Shown here piece after piece: positions 37,594 through 48,794 of a stretch of DNA of 64,000 bases (positions are counted from its first letter, which is position 1; each line of letters starts with the position of its first letter). Both the position numbers and the translations under genes were made by a program. The stretch is from Mycobacterium saskatchewanense (GTDB taxonomy: Bacteria; Actinomycetota; Actinomycetes; Mycobacteriales; Mycobacteriaceae): the NCBI RefSeq assembly GCF_010729105.1, contig NZ_AP022573.1:4774001-4838000 (forward strand). Reading direction: 5' to 3'. The notes under the pieces are model-generated. The model did not search any database. It was not told the origin of the DNA and saw only the letters and a list, made by a program, of their open reading frames with translations.

Positions 37594-38847
37594 AAGGCTG
37601 CCGGCCGCGCCGATCGTCAGGGCCGCCGCCAAAGCGAACACGCAGGCTGCGGCGCCGCGCAGCGCGGCGTTCCTCGCGCGCGGGCTCTGCGGCGGGGCGC
37701 CGCCGGGCGAGCCCGGCGTGGCGATCGGCGCCGGTTTCGGCGCTTCGGGGGGCGCGCTCGGCCCGGTGCTGACCGCGGCCACGGCGTCGACGACGCCGTG
37801 GCCCACCCTCGGATCCCGTCCGGCGGGCGGGTGATGCGCGGTCGACTCGATACGCCGCATCACCTGCCGGGCGGTCAACGCGGGGAAACGGGCGCGGACG
37901 AGGGCGGCCAGGCCGCTGACCACCGGCGCGGCGTAGCTGGTGCCCGACACCGGTGGGGACCCGAGCGGGCGAACCGCCTCGCCCGGCGCGGCGACGTCCA
38001 CCCACGGCCCGGCGAGCGAGAAGGGCGACGGCATCCCGTCGGCGTTGACCGACCCGACGGTGAGCACGTAGTCGTCGTACCAGGCCGGACTGACCGCGAC
38101 GGCGACGGTGTCCCAGGTCGCGTCCGGCGGCTGGGGCGGACACTGCGCGTCATTTCCGGCCGCGGCCACGACGACGACGTTCTTCACATCGACGGCATAC
38201 GCCAGCGCCGCGCCGAGCGCGCGGTCGTTCAGGCCCGCCGCGGCCGGCGCGCACGCCACCGAGGAGATGTTGATCACCGAGGCGCCGAGATCGGCGGCCG
38301 TCCTGACGGCCCTCGCCAGCGTGTCGACGTCACCCACCCCGGCGCGCGACCGGTCGCCCGCCGGGGCGAACTTCGCGCTCGACTGGCGGATGCTCAGCAC
38401 GGTCGCCTCGGGAGCCACCCCGCTGAAGCCGTCGGCGTTGGCGGCCACGATTCCGGCGACCAGGGTGCCGTGCGCATCGCAATCCTGGCTCCCGTCGCCG
38501 GTCGAGACGTAGTCACCCCCGGGCTCCACATCGGGCAGCAGGCGGTGCGGGGCGACGCCGGTGTCGATCACGGCGACCCGTTGCCCGGCGCCGCGGGTGA
38601 GCCGCCAGACCCGCGCCAGGTCCATCAGATCGGCCAGCTCGTTGCGACCCGATTGCGGGTTCGTCGCCACCGTGTCGCAGACCGCGCGTTGCACGGTCGG
38701 TCCGGGCGGCGCCGGCAACGCCGGCCGGGGCAGCCACTTGTCCTCGATCTTCGGCGGCGAAAGCGCCTGCGCCACCGGAGTTCCCAGCGGGGAGAATGCC
38801 ACGAGCGTCGATACCGCCAAGAGGCGCGCAACGCTCAACGCGCTCAC
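37555..38847 (-). CDS. mycP4: ESX-4 mycosin protease MycP4
   Basis: A 430-residue subtilisin-like serine protease anchored outside the membrane. N-terminal signal (VARLLAVSTLVAFSPLGTPV); catalytic Asp95 in RVAVIDTGVAP, His126 in DCDAHGTLVAG, Asn232 in VAAAGNDAQ and Ser304 in SGTSYAAPVVSG. A Pro-rich linker and a C-terminal transmembrane helix (ACVFALAAALTIGAAGSLL) follow. The GTG start overlaps the eccD4 stop by 4 nt. The 3' end overlaps eccB4 by 39 bp on the opposite strand. Mycosins stabilise type VII complexes. Confidence 0.94.
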   Translation of the reverse strand: MSALSVARLLAVSTLVAFSPLGTPVAQALSPPKIEDKWLPRPALPAPPGPTVQRAVCDTVATNPQSGRNELADLMDLARVWRLTRGAGQRVAVIDTGVAPHRLLPDVEPGGDYVSTGDGSQDCDAHGTLVAGIVAANADGFSGVAPEATVLSIRQSSAKFAPAGDRSRAGVGDVDTLARAVRTAADLGASVINISSVACAPAAAGLNDRALGAALAYAVDVKNVVVVAAAGNDAQCPPQPPDATWDTVAVAVSPAWYDDYVLTVGSVNADGMPSPFSLAGPWVDVAAPGEAVRPLGSPPVSGTSYAAPVVSGLAALVRARFPALTARQVMRRIESTAHHPPAGRDPRVGHGVVDAVAAVSTGPSAPPEAPKPAPIATPGSPGGAPPQSPRARNAALRGAAACVFALAAALTIGAAGSLLRRPRDDDVPGH

Positions 38848-40205
38848 TGGACGGCCAGCCCCCGCACCGCGCCGTACAGGCCACAGATCCAGCCCGTCAG
38901 CGGCACCGCGGCCACGGTCGCGCACCACTCCAGCAGCTCGCCGCTGCGGCGAGCGACCGGGGAGGCCGGGATCGCTGGGGCGACGAAACCGAGGCACATC
39001 GCCGCGGCCGCCAGGACGGCGGTCGCGCCGGCGACGCCGGCCCCATTCCCCGGCGCGTGCAGCGCGGCGGCTCCGAAAGTCGTCGCGACGACGGCCAGCC
39101 CGGCGGTGGCGAACACCAGCGTCCTCGTCGCGTCGTTGCCGCGGGAACGCAGCAGGAGCAGCGCGCCGGTGAGGGCGCCGAAAGCGATGCACGACGGGCG
39201 TGCGCCGCCCGCGAGTACGGTGACGATGGCGCCGACAGCGGTCGACGACGAAAACGCCGCGAGCAGGCCGGCCAGCCAGCGGTCGGCGCGGACCGCCTTG
39301 GCGGCCAGTCCGGCCGCGGCGGGCTCGAGGTCGCCGGGCCCCGGCTCGGGCGGCAGCCGGGGCGACAGCCCGGCCAGCACGATCGACACCCGCGCCGCCG
39401 CCCCGAGCAGGCCGAGGGACGCCAGCGCCGCCACCGAACCGATGGTGCGCAGCGGGGCCGCGGTGATCAGGCCCGCCAGGGCCGCGACGGCCACGACGAT
39501 CGACGCGCCGGCGGTTGCGGTGAGCGTGACGGCGCCGCAGCCGGACGCCCGAGCGGCCACGACCGAGGTCGCCGCGGCCGCCGTCGCGGCCAGCAGCGCG
39601 TGGGGGATGCCGGGCGCGCCCGGCACGACCAGCGTGCCGGCGACCGCGGCGAAGCCGGTGGCGACCAGGCTCAGCGTCAGCCCGGCGATCTGATCCCGAT
39701 ACGCGCGGCCCGCCACCGCCGCCGCCAGCAGCGTGGCGAGCGCTGCCGACGCCGCGATTCCGGCGGCTTCGATAGCGTTGTGGCTCGGCGCATTTCGGAT
39801 GAGGGCCATTCCTCCGGCGGCGGTCAACAGCAGGGCCGCGAAGGCGCCGGTGAGCCGGCGTTGGCGGCGGTCCCACGGCCGGGTCGCCGCGGCGAGCGTC
39901 GTCGACACGGCCTCGGCCGCATCCTCGTGAGTCGGCCCGGGCACGGGTTCCGTCGGCGCGGCGAGAATCAGGACGGCGCCATCGGGAATGCCGTTGGCGG
40001 CCAAAGTCGTCGACGCGTCCAGCGCCGGCGCCCCGGGCTGGGACAGCTGGTAGCGGCGCGGCTCCCCGCGCGCGGGCACATCGAGCGCGTCGACGATCGA
40101 CGGCATCAGGACGGCCATGGGAACGCCGGCCGGCAGGACCAGGTCGACGACGGCGGCGTCCGCGTGAACGGAGACGCGGCGCAGCGCCGGATCGGATGCG
40201 GGCAA
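38844..40205 (-). CDS. eccD4: ESX-4 core component EccD4
   Basis: About 453 residues with a cytoplasmic ubiquitin-like N-terminal domain ([20 protein letters not shown] onward, about 90 residues) followed by about 11 transmembrane helices, the channel-forming component of type VII secretion. The TTG at 40205 is preceded by a strong AGGGGGG and gives the expected start [14 protein letters not shown]. An ATG at 40274 would add 23 basic residues that look non-coding. It is translationally coupled to mycP4 (GTGA). Divergent from eccC4; M. tuberculosis EccD4 (Rv3448) has 467 residues. Confidence 0.9.
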   Translation of the reverse strand: MPASDPALRRVSVHADAAVVDLVLPAGVPMAVLMPSIVDALDVPARGEPRRYQLSQPGAPALDASTTLAANGIPDGAVLILAAPTEPVPGPTHEDAAEAVSTTLAAATRPWDRRQRRLTGAFAALLLTAAGGMALIRNAPSHNAIEAAGIAASAALATLLAAAVAGRAYRDQIAGLTLSLVATGFAAVAGTLVVPGAPGIPHALLAATAAAATSVVAARASGCGAVTLTATAGASIVVAVAALAGLITAAPLRTIGSVAALASLGLLGAAARVSIVLAGLSPRLPPEPGPGDLEPAAAGLAAKAVRADRWLAGLLAAFSSSTAVGAIVTVLAGGARPSCIAFGALTGALLLLRSRGNDATRTLVFATAGLAVVATTFGAAALHAPGNGAGVAGATAVLAAAAMCLGFVAPAIPASPVARRSGELLEWCATVAAVPLTGWICGLYGAVRGLAVQ

Positions 40206-40332
40206 CGGCCCCCCCTTCGCTCGGAATACCCGCACGCTAATCAGCTTTCGGCGCCGCGGTATCCGGCCATCCACAGGTGAGTTGCGCGACGCTCGGCACC
40301 CGCCTACCTTCGCCGCACGGTTTGGAGGAGAG

Positions 40333-43300
40333 ATGACTCAGGGGCTGGTGGAAGCGGAACTGGCGGTCGAGCCGCCGCCCGGCGCCGCGTCGGGGCATCG
40401 GTCGGCGGCCCGCCTGCTGCCGGTCTCGATGTCGGTGGCCAGCATGGGCGTGATGGCAGCGGCATTGCTCTCGGGCTCGACCGCCACGCGCAGCCCGATG
40501 TTCCTGGCCTTCCCGGTCGTGACGCTGGCGTCCCTGGTGATGGCCGTCGCATCCGCGCGTGGCGCGGGCCGGGGAGTCGACGCCGACCGCGCCGCCTACC
40601 TCGGCTACCTGGCGACGTTGCGGAAAAGGGTTGCTGCTTACGCGGACTCGCAATGCTCGTCGCTGCGATCGAGGAATCCCGACCCCGACACGCTGTGGAC
40701 GTTGATCGGTGGACCGCGGACCTGGGAGCGTAAGGCCGCCGACGCCGACTTCTGTCACGTCCGCTTCGGCCTCGGCGCCCGGCCGCTCACTCCCCGGCTG
40801 GTGGCCCCGGACATCCCGCGGCCCGGCGATCCGGTGACCGCGGTGGCCCTGCGGCGCTTCCTCGCGGCGCACTCGACGGTCCTGGGGCCGATCGTGGTGG
40901 ACCTGCGGGCGGCCGAGACCATCACGATCGACGGTCGGGGGGCCGAGGCGCGCGCGCTGGCGCGCGCGGTGATCTGCCAACTCGCCGTGTCGCATCCCCC
41001 GGACCTGGTCTTGATCGTGGGCGTGATCGGCGAGCGCAATCGCGCGCACTGGGACTGGCTGAAGTGGTTGCCGCACAACGGCCATCCGGCGGTGGTCGAC
41101 GAGGCGGGTCCGGCGCGCATGGTGTACCGGACCATGGCGGAAGCGCGGCGCGCGCTCGCGCTTCGCGAAGCGTCGCACGTGCTGGTCGTCGCCGACGTCG
41201 ACGAGCCCGTCGGCGCAATGCCGGGCGCGTCCGTTCTCGCGTTGCGCGCGCGCGAGGGCGGCGCGCCGTTGACCATCCGAGCGGAAGAGGGCGAATGCGA
41301 GGTGTCGCGGCCCGACCGGCTCGATCTCCTGGATGCGCTGGTGTGCGCCCGCCGGCTGGCCGGCCGTCGCGCCGCCGGCGCACTTTGCGCGTTCGGGGAC
41401 ACGGTGGTCCATGAGCCACTGCGCGCCCCCCTCGGGACGCTGGTCGACGGTGCGCCGCTGCTGCTGGACATCAAGGAGCCGTCCGAGGGCGGCATGGGGC
41501 CACACGGATTGTGCATCGGGGCAACGGGTTCCGGAAAGTCGGAGTTACTGCGGACCATCGCGTTGGGCCTGATCGCGCGCAACCCGCCGGAGGCGCTCAA
41601 TCTGCTCCTCGTCGACTTCAAGGGCGGCGCAACATTCCTCGACTTCGCCCGCGCGCCGCACGTGGCCGCCGTGATCACCAATCTCGCCGACGAAGCGCCG
41701 CTGGTCGCACGGATGCGCGACGCGCTCGCCGGTGAGATGGATCGCCGCCAGCGGGTGTTGCGGGGGGTGCGGTGCGCGAGCGTGGCGGCGTACGAGCGGG
41801 CGCGTTCGGCGGGTGCCGGATGGGCCGCCCTGCCGACTCTGCTCATCATCGTCGACGAGTTCTCCGAACTGCTCAGCCAGCAGCCCGAATTCGTAGAGAC
41901 CTTCGTGGCGATCGGCCGGCTCGGCCGGTCGCTGGGGATGCACCTGTTGCTGTCCAGCCAACGGCTCGACGAGGGCAGGCTGCGGGGGCTGGACGCCCAT
42001 CTGTCGTATCGGGTGTGCCTGAAGACGTTGTCCGCCGGCGACTCGCGGTCCGTGCTGGGAACGCTTGACGCCTACGAGCTCCCGACCACGCCCGGTGCCG
42101 GCTTTCTGCGCCTTGGCAGCGGCGAATTGTTCCGCTTCCAGGCCGCATCCCTGTCCGACGCCGTTGCCGTCACCGCGCGGGCCTTTGGGCCGGGTGCCGA
42201 GGCGACGTCCGGCGCGATTCCCGAGGTCCGTCCGTTCAGTACGCGGGTGTGTGGTGCCGTCACTCGCCAACAGCCCGAGCGGTCGTCCTCGCCCCGCCCG
42301 CTGGACGCGGCCCTCGACCGGTTGTCCGTGCAGGGACCGCCCGCGCACCAGGTCTGGCTGCCGCCGCTGGGCCAGCCGCCGGCGCTGCGGGATCTGCTGG
42401 GGGACGCGGCGGTCGCGCGGCCCGGGCTGACCGTACCCATCGGCATCGTCGACCGCCCGCGCGAGCAGCGCCGCACGCAACTGGTGGTCGACCTATCCGG
42501 GGCCGCGGGCAACGTCGCGGTCGTCGGCGCTCCCCGATCGGGAAAGTCAACGGCGTTGCAAACCCTGATCACCGGGCTCGCCGCCACGCACGACCCCACG
42601 CAGGTCCAGTTCTATTGCCTCGACTTCGGCGGTGGCGCACTGAGGTCGCTGCGGACGGTGCCGCACGTGGGGGCCGTCGCCGGCCGGGCCGAGCCCGCGC
42701 TCGTGGCCCGCATCGTCGCCGAGTGCGAATCGGTCTGGCGCAGCAGGGAACTCCGCGACGAGCGACGGGCAGACCAGTTCGGTGACGTGTTCCTGGTGAT
42801 CGATGGCTGGGCCGCCCTGCGGCGGGACTTCGCCGAGCAGGAGGCGTCCATCACGGACCTGGCGGCCCGAGGACTTTCGTTCGGGGTGCACGTGGTGCTG
42901 TCGGCGTCGCGCTGGGGTGAGATCCGGCCGGCGTTGAAGGACCAGATCGGCACCCGGATCGAGTTGCGGCTGGGCGACCCCGCCGAGTCCGAGGTCGACC
43001 GCAAGCGTGCCCAGCAGGTGCCCGCGGACAATCCCGGCCGCGGCCTGTCCCGCGACGGGCAGCACATGATGATCGCCCTGCCGGCCGACGATATTCCGCG
43101 CGGTGACAGTGCGGCGCCCCCGATCCCGTTGCTGCCGGCCCACGTCGACCAGCACACCGTCGTCGAGCGGGCGGGCGTCGAACTCGGTCCGCGCATGCTG
43201 ATCGGACTCGAGGAGCGGCGGATACTGCCGCTTCCCATCGACTTCGACCGAAATCCGCACCTGCTCATCGTCGGCGACAACGAGTGCGGGAAGAGCGCGA

Positions 43301-43875
43301 CGCTGCGGACGCTGTGCCGCGAGGTCGTCCGGACCAGGACCGGCGCCGAAGCTCGGCTGATGATCGTCGACTTCCGGCGGTCCCTCCTCGGAGTTGTCGA
43401 CGGGGAGCACCTGGGCGGGTATGCCGGGTCGCCGCCCGCGCTGGAGTCGCTGCTGGCGGAACTACTCGACTCGCTGCGCCGGCGGACACCCGCCGGCGAC
43501 GTCAGCCAGGAGCAACTGCGCGCCCGGTCCTGGTGGTCCGGGCCGGAGTTCTTCCTCGTCGTCGACGACTACGACCTGACCGCCGCCGCGGGCAACCCAC
43601 TCGCTCGCGTCAGCGAATTCCTGCCGCACGCACGGGATGTGGGACTGCACCTGGTCGTGGCGCGGCGCAGCGGGGGAGCCGAACGCGCATTGTTCGAGCC
43701 GCTGTTGGCGTCGCTGCGCGATCTCGGCTGCATGACCCTCAGGATGAGCCTGCGCCCCGACGCGGTGGTGCCGTTCGGTTCCGGGCGCCCGGCGCGGCTG
43801 CCGCCGGGCCGCGGCCTGCTCTCGACGCGGCCCGGCGACGAGCAGCTGGTCCAGGTCGGGTGGACCCCGCCGTGA
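40333..43875 (+). CDS. eccC4: ESX-4 ATPase EccC4
   Basis: A 1180-residue FtsK/SpoIIIE-type motor. Two N-terminal transmembrane helices (about 35-75) precede three ATPase domains: Walker [10 protein letters not shown] at about 395 with LLLVDFKGG and [21 protein letters not shown] at about 731; and GDNECGKSA at about 981. The single-chain form is typical of ESX-4. It drives export of EsxT/EsxU-like substrates, which bind the last domain. ATG at 40333 follows GGAGGAG. The stop overlaps the next gene's GTG by 4 nt. M. tuberculosis EccC4 (Rv3447c) has 1236 residues. Confidence 0.95.
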   Translation: MTQGLVEAELAVEPPPGAASGHRSAARLLPVSMSVASMGVMAAALLSGSTATRSPMFLAFPVVTLASLVMAVASARGAGRGVDADRAAYLGYLATLRKRVAAYADSQCSSLRSRNPDPDTLWTLIGGPRTWERKAADADFCHVRFGLGARPLTPRLVAPDIPRPGDPVTAVALRRFLAAHSTVLGPIVVDLRAAETITIDGRGAEARALARAVICQLAVSHPPDLVLIVGVIGERNRAHWDWLKWLPHNGHPAVVDEAGPARMVYRTMAEARRALALREASHVLVVADVDEPVGAMPGASVLALRAREGGAPLTIRAEEGECEVSRPDRLDLLDALVCARRLAGRRAAGALCAFGDTVVHEPLRAPLGTLVDGAPLLLDIKEPSEGGMGPHGLCIGATGSGKSELLRTIALGLIARNPPEALNLLLVDFKGGATFLDFARAPHVAAVITNLADEAPLVARMRDALAGEMDRRQRVLRGVRCASVAAYERARSAGAGWAALPTLLIIVDEFSELLSQQPEFVETFVAIGRLGRSLGMHLLLSSQRLDEGRLRGLDAHLSYRVCLKTLSAGDSRSVLGTLDAYELPTTPGAGFLRLGSGELFRFQAASLSDAVAVTARAFGPGAEATSGAIPEVRPFSTRVCGAVTRQQPERSSSPRPLDAALDRLSVQGPPAHQVWLPPLGQPPALRDLLGDAAVARPGLTVPIGIVDRPREQRRTQLVVDLSGAAGNVAVVGAPRSGKSTALQTLITGLAATHDPTQVQFYCLDFGGGALRSLRTVPHVGAVAGRAEPALVARIVAECESVWRSRELRDERRADQFGDVFLVIDGWAALRRDFAEQEASITDLAARGLSFGVHVVLSASRWGEIRPALKDQIGTRIELRLGDPAESEVDRKRAQQVPADNPGRGLSRDGQHMMIALPADDIPRGDSAAPPIPLLPAHVDQHTVVERAGVELGPRMLIGLEERRILPLPIDFDRNPHLLIVGDNECGKSATLRTLCREVVRTRTGAEARLMIVDFRRSLLGVVDGEHLGGYAGSPPALESLLAELLDSLRRRTPAGDVSQEQLRARSWWSGPEFFLVVDDYDLTAAAGNPLARVSEFLPHARDVGLHLVVARRSGGAERALFEPLLASLRDLGCMTLRMSLRPDAVVPFGSGRPARLPPGRGLLSTRPGDEQLVQVGWTPP

Positions 43876-45101
43876 GTCCGCACCGCGCTATCGTCGAGGC
43901 CGGCCCCGGCGCCATCCGCCAACTGTGTTGCGGCACCGGCGCAGTCGCCGACGCGGAAGCCGCCGGGGCGGCGCTCGATGCGATAGACGATCCGGTCGCG
44001 CTGGTGGCGGGCCGCCCGGTCGCCGTCGACTCGGCGTGGCGCGACGTGCTGCGGTCGCTGGGGTGCGACTCCGGCGACGGCGCGGTCGTCGTGCATCCGT
44101 CGTGGTGGCCGCCGTCGCGCATCGACAGGGTGACCGCCGCGGCCGCACCGGCCGGCGATGTCCTGGCGCGGCCGCGGTCGTGGCTACTGCGGCAAGCGTC
44201 GAACGCCCCGCCGGAGGCGACCGTCGTGGTGGAGATCGCCGAGCGGTTGGTGGCGATCAACGGCGCCGACGCGGTGGCCGTGCCGCGCACCGCCGAGCCG
44301 AAGGCGATCGCCCGGGAGGTCGCGGGCGCCATCGAGCGGATGGCGCAAGGCGCGACGGTCACGGTGGTGATCGACGTGCCGAACGGCATCGACGGGGCAG
44401 CCGGCCTCGCGAGCTCGGTGGCCACCGCCGTCCGCGGCGACGGCGGCGGCGTCCCGAAGGTGGTGCGGGTGGACGGGGCCCGGCTGAGCCGGATCGCGCG
44501 GTCGGCCTTCCGCGAGCCGCCGGAGCCCGCCGCCCTTCCCGTCCGTTCCCGCGCGCCGAGGTTGGGTGTCTTCGCGGCCGCGGCCGTGACCCTGGCGACC
44601 CTCCCGCTGGCCATCTCGGCCGTGGCACCGGTGGACCGGCATGGCATGGCGGCGGCCGGCCTCCAGGTGGCGCCGGCGACGTATCTCGTCGAAGGCCGGG
44701 TGGCGCTCAGCGTCCCCGCGAACTGGCCGACGCAGCGCGTGCTGGCCGGCCCGGGCTCGGCGCGGGTGCAGGTCACGTCGCCGTCCGATCCCGAGGTGGC
44801 GCTGCACGTCACTCAGTCCCCGGTCGCCGGCGAGGCCCTGAGCGGCACCGCGGAGCGGCTGAAGCGCGGGATCGACGCGGAACCCGCCGGGGTGTTCGTC
44901 GACTTCGACCCGTCGGGAGCGACCGCCGGACGGCCCGCGGTGACCTACCGCGAACTGCGGCCCACGCATCACGTGCGGTGGACGGTCTTCGTCGACGGGC
45001 CGGTCCGGATCAGCATCGGGTGCCAGAGCCGGCCCGGCGGCGACAACGCCGTTCGGGAGGCGTGCGAGCAGGCGGTGCGCTCGGCCCGCACCATCGGATG
45101 A
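43872..45101 (+). CDS. Type VII secretion-associated protein (Rv3446c-like)
   Basis: A 409-residue protein of the TIGR03931-type family found with ESX-4. The N-terminal 230 residues have an ASKHA/actin-like flavour ([34 protein letters not shown]), and a single transmembrane helix ([20 protein letters not shown]) lies at about 235-255. The extracytoplasmic C-terminus contains [20 protein letters not shown] and a pair of cysteines. GTG overlaps the eccC4 stop. Its role in secretion is unknown. Confidence 0.85.
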   Translation: MSPHRAIVEAGPGAIRQLCCGTGAVADAEAAGAALDAIDDPVALVAGRPVAVDSAWRDVLRSLGCDSGDGAVVVHPSWWPPSRIDRVTAAAAPAGDVLARPRSWLLRQASNAPPEATVVVEIAERLVAINGADAVAVPRTAEPKAIAREVAGAIERMAQGATVTVVIDVPNGIDGAAGLASSVATAVRGDGGGVPKVVRVDGARLSRIARSAFREPPEPAALPVRSRAPRLGVFAAAAVTLATLPLAISAVAPVDRHGMAAAGLQVAPATYLVEGRVALSVPANWPTQRVLAGPGSARVQVTSPSDPEVALHVTQSPVAGEALSGTAERLKRGIDAEPAGVFVDFDPSGATAGRPAVTYRELRPTHHVRWTVFVDGPVRISIGCQSRPGGDNAVREACEQAVRSARTIG

Positions 45102-45143
45102 ACTCGATGGAACCAAACGGCGGCCCCCGCAGTCGGATCAGGT

Positions 45144-45461
45144 ATGACGGCGACGAATGCCCTGAGCACCGATCTCGACTTGATGCGGTCGGTGGCGAAC
45201 ACGACGGACGCCCGCAACGACGAGATCCGGGCGACGCTGCAGGCGTTCATCGCCCGCATGGGCGCCGTCCCGCCCACGGTATGGGGTGGGCCGGCGGCGG
45301 CCCGGTTCCAAGACGTGGTGGATCGCTGGAACGCCGAGTCGCTGCGGCTTCACCGGGTCCTGCACACGATCGCCGAAACCATTCGGCACAACGAGGCCGC
45401 GCTGCGCGAGGCGGGCCAGGCCCACGCCGAGCACATCGCCGCCGCCGGCGGAAACCTGTGA
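45144..45461 (+). CDS. esxU: WXG100 protein EsxU
   Basis: A 105-residue helical-hairpin protein. The turn motif is W-G-G ([20 protein letters not shown]) between two long helices. It is a predicted ESX-4 substrate forming a heterodimer with EsxT. ATG at 45144, 42 bp after the accessory gene, and esxT starts 12 bp after its stop. Position matches Rv3445c. Confidence 0.92.
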   Translation: MTATNALSTDLDLMRSVANTTDARNDEIRATLQAFIARMGAVPPTVWGGPAAARFQDVVDRWNAESLRLHRVLHTIAETIRHNEAALREAGQAHAEHIAAAGGNL

Positions 45462-45473
45462 GGGAGGAAGCGC

Positions 45474-45770
45474 GTGGAGCCGCTGCTGTCGTACGACTTC
45501 GGTGAGATCGAGTACTCGGTCCGCCAGGAGATCCACACCACGTCCGCGCGCTTCAATGCCGCGATCGAGGAGCTGAGGTCGCAAATCGCGCCGTTGCGAC
45601 ACCTGTGGACGCGGGAAGCGGCCGCCGCGTACCAGGTCGAGCAGTCCAAGTGGGACCAGGCGGCTTCCGCCCTCAACGAAATCCTGGTCGACCTGGGAAA
45701 CGCGGTGCGCGACGGCGCGGACGAAGTGGCCGACGCCGACCGGCGCGCGGCCGGTGTATGGGGCCGGTAG
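45474..45770 (+). CDS. esxT: WXG100-like protein EsxT
   Basis: A 98-residue partner of EsxU. MEPLLSYDFGEIEYSVRQEI opens the first helix. The turn has W-T-R (LWTREAAAAYQVEQSKWDQA) instead of W-x-G, as in M. tuberculosis EsxT (Rv3444c). The C-terminal helix LVDLGNAVRDGADEVADADR carries the general secretion signal region; a strict YxxxD/E is not seen. GTG after GGGAGGAAGC. It is the last gene before the strong terminator at 45792. Confidence 0.92.
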   Translation: MEPLLSYDFGEIEYSVRQEIHTTSARFNAAIEELRSQIAPLRHLWTREAAAAYQVEQSKWDQAASALNEILVDLGNAVRDGADEVADADRRAAGVWGR

Positions 45771-45791
45771 CGCCCCTGAGCCAACTGGCCC

Positions 45792-45832
45792 CTGTGCGGT
45801 CCCGGCGGAGGAGAGCCGCCGGGACCGCACAG
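45792..45832 (+). terminator. Strong intrinsic terminator after esxT
   Basis: CTGTGCGGTCCCGGCGG pairs perfectly with CCGCCGGGACCGCACAG: a 17-bp stem with a 7-nt loop (AGGAGAG), followed by TCATTTTG. It begins 22 bp after esxT and separates ESX-4 from rplM-rpsI. Confidence 0.85.
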
Positions 45833-46005
45833 TCATTTTGACCTGCGGGGACGCTGGTCGGTAAGCTGCTCCGTTGGCGTGCGGGTAAGCGGGGCCCCGG
45901 GTCAACGTCGGTCGCCGAGACCAGCCCCACCGCAGACCTACCAGGACGCCTGACCGGCACCCGGCTTGACCCGGGATCCACCCACGAGAAGAGAAGGTAA
46001 GCGCT

Positions 46006-46449
46006 GTGCCCACCTACGCGCCAAAGGCGGGTGACACCACGAGGTCGTGGTACGTCATCGACGCCACGGACGTGGTGCTTGGCCGCCTTGCCGTCGCGGC
46101 AGCCACCCTGTTGCGCGGCAAGCACAAGCCGACGTTCGCCCCCAATGTCGATGGCGGTGACTTCGTCATCGTCATCAACGCCGACAAGGTCGCCCTCAGC
46201 GGCGATAAACTGCGGGACAAGATGGCTTACCGCCACTCGGGGTATCCCGGCGGTCTCCGCAAGCGCTCGATCGGCCAGCTGATGGAGAAGCATCCCGACC
46301 GCGTTGTCGAGAAGGCGATCGTCGGCATGCTGCCCAAGAACAAGCTGAGCCGGGAGATCCAGAAGAAGCTTCGCGTCTACGCCGGCCCGCAGCACCCGCA
46401 CGCGGCGCAGCAGCCGGTTCCGTTCGAGATCAAGCAGGTGGCGCAGTGA
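46006..46449 (+). CDS. rplM: 50S ribosomal protein L13
   Basis: A 147-residue L13, early-assembly protein of the large subunit. [60 protein letters not shown] and [20 protein letters not shown] are the family blocks. GTG at 46006 after GAGAAGGTAAGCGCT. rpsI overlaps by 4 nt (GTGA). The 170 bp upstream, after the terminator, must carry the promoter. Confidence 0.98.
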   Translation: MPTYAPKAGDTTRSWYVIDATDVVLGRLAVAAATLLRGKHKPTFAPNVDGGDFVIVINADKVALSGDKLRDKMAYRHSGYPGGLRKRSIGQLMEKHPDRVVEKAIVGMLPKNKLSREIQKKLRVYAGPQHPHAAQQPVPFEIKQVAQ

Positions 46450-46919
46450 CCCAAGCAACCGAGGCAACCGAGACCACGGAAGCCGCGCAGGCTGCGGACG
46501 AGACCGCCGCCCCCAGCGAGTCGTACGTGTTCGACCGGCCGATTCAGACCGTCGGCCGCCGCAAGGAGGCCGTCGTGCGGGTGCGCCTGGTGCCCGGCAC
46601 CGGCCAGTTCAACCTCAACGGCCGCACCCTGGAGTCCTATTTCCCGAACAAGGTGCACCAGCAGCTCATCAAGGCCCCGCTGGTCACCGTGGACCGGGCG
46701 GAGAACTTCGACATCTACGCCCTCCTCCACGGCGGCGGTCCGTCGGGCCAGGCCGGGGCCTTGCGCCTGGGCATCGCGCGTGCGCTCATCATCGCGTCGC
46801 CGGAGGATCGGCCCGCGCTGAAGAAGGCCGGCTTTCTCACCCGTGACCCGCGGGCGACCGAGCGGAAGAAGTACGGCCTGAAGAAGGCCCGCAAGGCACC
46901 TCAGTACAGCAAGCGCTGA
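46446..46919 (+). CDS. rpsI: 30S ribosomal protein S9
   Basis: A 157-residue S9. An acidic/Ala-rich N-terminal extension of about 30 residues ([20 protein letters not shown]) precedes the conserved core: [57 protein letters not shown] and the C-terminal [12 protein letters not shown] whose tail touches the P-site tRNA. The GTG start overlaps rplM. Slightly longer than in M. tuberculosis because of the N-terminus. Confidence 0.97.
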   Translation: MTQATEATETTEAAQAADETAAPSESYVFDRPIQTVGRRKEAVVRVRLVPGTGQFNLNGRTLESYFPNKVHQQLIKAPLVTVDRAENFDIYALLHGGGPSGQAGALRLGIARALIIASPEDRPALKKAGFLTRDPRATERKKYGLKKARKAPQYSKR

Positions 46920-47058
46920 TCAGCCACCGCTTTCTGGCCGAAGCTGTGCGACGTTATGCACCGTCTTCGGCGTGTCTGCGCGAAAATGCGCCCGGTTTCG
47001 GTCAGAAAAGAACGGGCACGTTAGGTGCACGACCGACGACTGTGAGAGGTTTGTCCGC

Positions 47059-48396
47059 ATGGGTCGACTATTCGGCACCGACGGTGTGCGCGGGGTCGCC
47101 AACTGCGAGTTGACCGCCGAGCTGGCGCTGGCCCTGGGCGCCGCGTCGGCCCGGCGCCTGGTCAGCTCGGGCATACCGGGTCGGCGGGTCGCGGTGATCG
47201 GCCGCGACCCCCGCGCCAGCGGCGAGATGCTGGAGGCTGCGGTCATCGCCGGTGTGACCAGCCAGGGCGTCGACGCGCTACGGGTCGGAATCCTGCCAAC
47301 CCCGGCGGTGGCGTACCTGACCGGCGCCTACGACGCCGACTTCGGGGTGATGATCTCGGCGTCGCACAACCCGATGCCCGACAACGGCATCAAGATCTTC
47401 GGCCCCGGCGGCCGCAAGCTCGATGATGACACCGAGGATCAGATCGAGGAGCTGGTCACGGCGGGGCCCGGGTTGCGCCCCGTCGGCGCCGGAATCGGGC
47501 GCATCGTCGACGCGGAGGACGCCGCCGAGCGCTACCTGCGTCACGTCGGTAAGGCCAGCACCCTGCGCCTCGACGGCCTAACCGTGGTGGTCGACTGCGC
47601 CCACGGCGCGGCGTCGTCGGTGGCGCCGCGCGCCTACGGCGCGGCCGGGGCGCGGGTGATCGCGATCAACGCCGACCCCAACGGCCTGAACATCAACGAC
47701 GGCTGCGGCTCGACGCATCTCGATGGGCTGCGCGCGGCCGTCCTCGCGCACCGCGCCGATCTCGGCCTGGCGCACGACGGGGACGCCGACCGGTGCCTGG
47801 CCATCGACGCCAACGGCGAAGTGGTTGACGGCGACGCGATCATGGTCGTGCTCGCGCTGGCGATGCGCGACTCCGGCGAGCTGACTTCCAGCACCCTGGT
47901 GACCACCGTCATGAGCAATCTCGGGCTCCACCTGGCGATGCGCTCCGCCGGCATCGCGGTGCGCACGACCGGCGTCGGCGACCGTTACGTTCTCGAGGAG
48001 CTCCGGGCCGGTGATTTCAGCCTCGGCGGCGAGCAATCCGGCCACATCGTCATGCCCGCGCTGGGCTCCACCGGGGACGGCATCGTCACCGGCTTGCGGC
48101 TGATGACGCGCATGGTTCAGACGGGCTCGTCGCTGGCGCGCCTCGCTTCGGTGATGCAGACGCTTCCGCAGGTGCTCATCAACGTCCAGGTCGCGGACAA
48201 GGCCACCGCTGCCGCGGCGCCGTCGGTACGGGCCGCCGTCGAGAAGGCCGCGGCCGAACTGGGGGACACGGGCCGAATCCTGCTGCGTCCCTCCGGAACC
48301 GAGCCGATGATCCGGGTCATGGTGGAAGCGCCCGAAGAAGACCTCGCACAGCGGGTCGCCAGCCGGGTCGCCGAAGCGGTGAGCGCCGCCCGCTAG
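47059..48396 (+). CDS. glmM: Phosphoglucosamine mutase
   Basis: A 445-residue alpha-D-phosphohexomutase converting glucosamine-6-P to glucosamine-1-P for UDP-GlcNAc and peptidoglycan. [20 protein letters not shown] opens it; the phosphoserine is S102 in [15 protein letters not shown]; the metal loop is [11 protein letters not shown]; the sugar-binding loop is GGEQSGHIV; the phosphate-binding loop is [16 protein letters not shown] at 47059. Corresponds to Rv3441c (mrsA). GlmS, the preceding enzyme of the pathway, is encoded at 53261. Confidence 0.97.
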   Translation: MGRLFGTDGVRGVANCELTAELALALGAASARRLVSSGIPGRRVAVIGRDPRASGEMLEAAVIAGVTSQGVDALRVGILPTPAVAYLTGAYDADFGVMISASHNPMPDNGIKIFGPGGRKLDDDTEDQIEELVTAGPGLRPVGAGIGRIVDAEDAAERYLRHVGKASTLRLDGLTVVVDCAHGAASSVAPRAYGAAGARVIAINADPNGLNINDGCGSTHLDGLRAAVLAHRADLGLAHDGDADRCLAIDANGEVVDGDAIMVVLALAMRDSGELTSSTLVTTVMSNLGLHLAMRSAGIAVRTTGVGDRYVLEELRAGDFSLGGEQSGHIVMPALGSTGDGIVTGLRLMTRMVQTGSSLARLASVMQTLPQVLINVQVADKATAAAAPSVRAAVEKAAAELGDTGRILLRPSGTEPMIRVMVEAPEEDLAQRVASRVAEAVSAAR

Positions 48397-48420
48397 GCCC
48401 GGCCCGTCGGTGGCCGGAAC

Positions 48421-48437
48421 CCCGACGCGGCGTCGGG
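48421..48437 (+). terminator. Short hairpin after glmM
   Basis: CCCGAC-GCGGC-GTCGGG, 25 bp after the glmM stop and 13 bp before the next ATG. There is no T-run, so it may be a weak terminator or attenuator between glmM and the downstream pair. Confidence 0.35.
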
Positions 48438-48450
48438 CGTCGGATTAGGC

Positions 48451-48792
48451 ATGAGATTCGACAGGGGAACACGACCCTCCGCCAGCGAAACGTTCAACGC
48501 CCGCACCGAGGTCGACGTCGCGTCGACGTATCGGGTCGCCGATCAGTTCCAGACCGCAGCCGAGCTCATCGACGGCGCCGTGGCCGGACATCTGACCAGA
48601 CTCGCATTCGGCGGGACCACTGCGGGCCGGGCGCACACCGCCAGCGGTGACACCCTGCGCGGCCTGCTGGAGCGTCTGGCCGCGGAGTTGTCGCAGTGGT
48701 CGCGGGCGTGTTCCGAGATCGCGGTCGCGCTGCGCGCCAGCGCCGACGGCTATGCGGACGCCGAGCTGTACGCCGCGGCACGGATCGCCTGA
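48451..48792 (+). CDS. Small helical protein, possible type VII secretion target (Rv3440c-like)
   Basis: A 113-residue, mostly helical protein with no Cys-rich or membrane part. EVDVASTYRVADQFQTAAEL, then DTLRGLLERLAAELSQWSRA, ADGYADAELYAAARIA. The layout of two long helices with a mid-protein turn and a C-terminal YxxA/E-like helix resembles EspC/WXG100-type substrates, without a WxG. Two bp separate its stop from the next gene. It is in the position of Rv3440c. Function unknown. Confidence 0.7.
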   Translation: MRFDRGTRPSASETFNARTEVDVASTYRVADQFQTAAELIDGAVAGHLTRLAFGGTTAGRAHTASGDTLRGLLERLAAELSQWSRACSEIAVALRASADGYADAELYAAARIA

Positions 48793-48794
48793 CC

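Noticed and set aside
37798..39693. 631-codon open frame antisense to mycP4 and eccD4
   Set aside because: Both ESX-4 genes are supported by motifs and by their coupled overlap; this frame is a shadow.
35170..45780. Search for eccA, eccE or PE/PPE genes in the ESX-4 locus
   Set aside because: None found. Their absence is normal for ESX-4 of slow-growing mycobacteria, so it is not reported as a loss.
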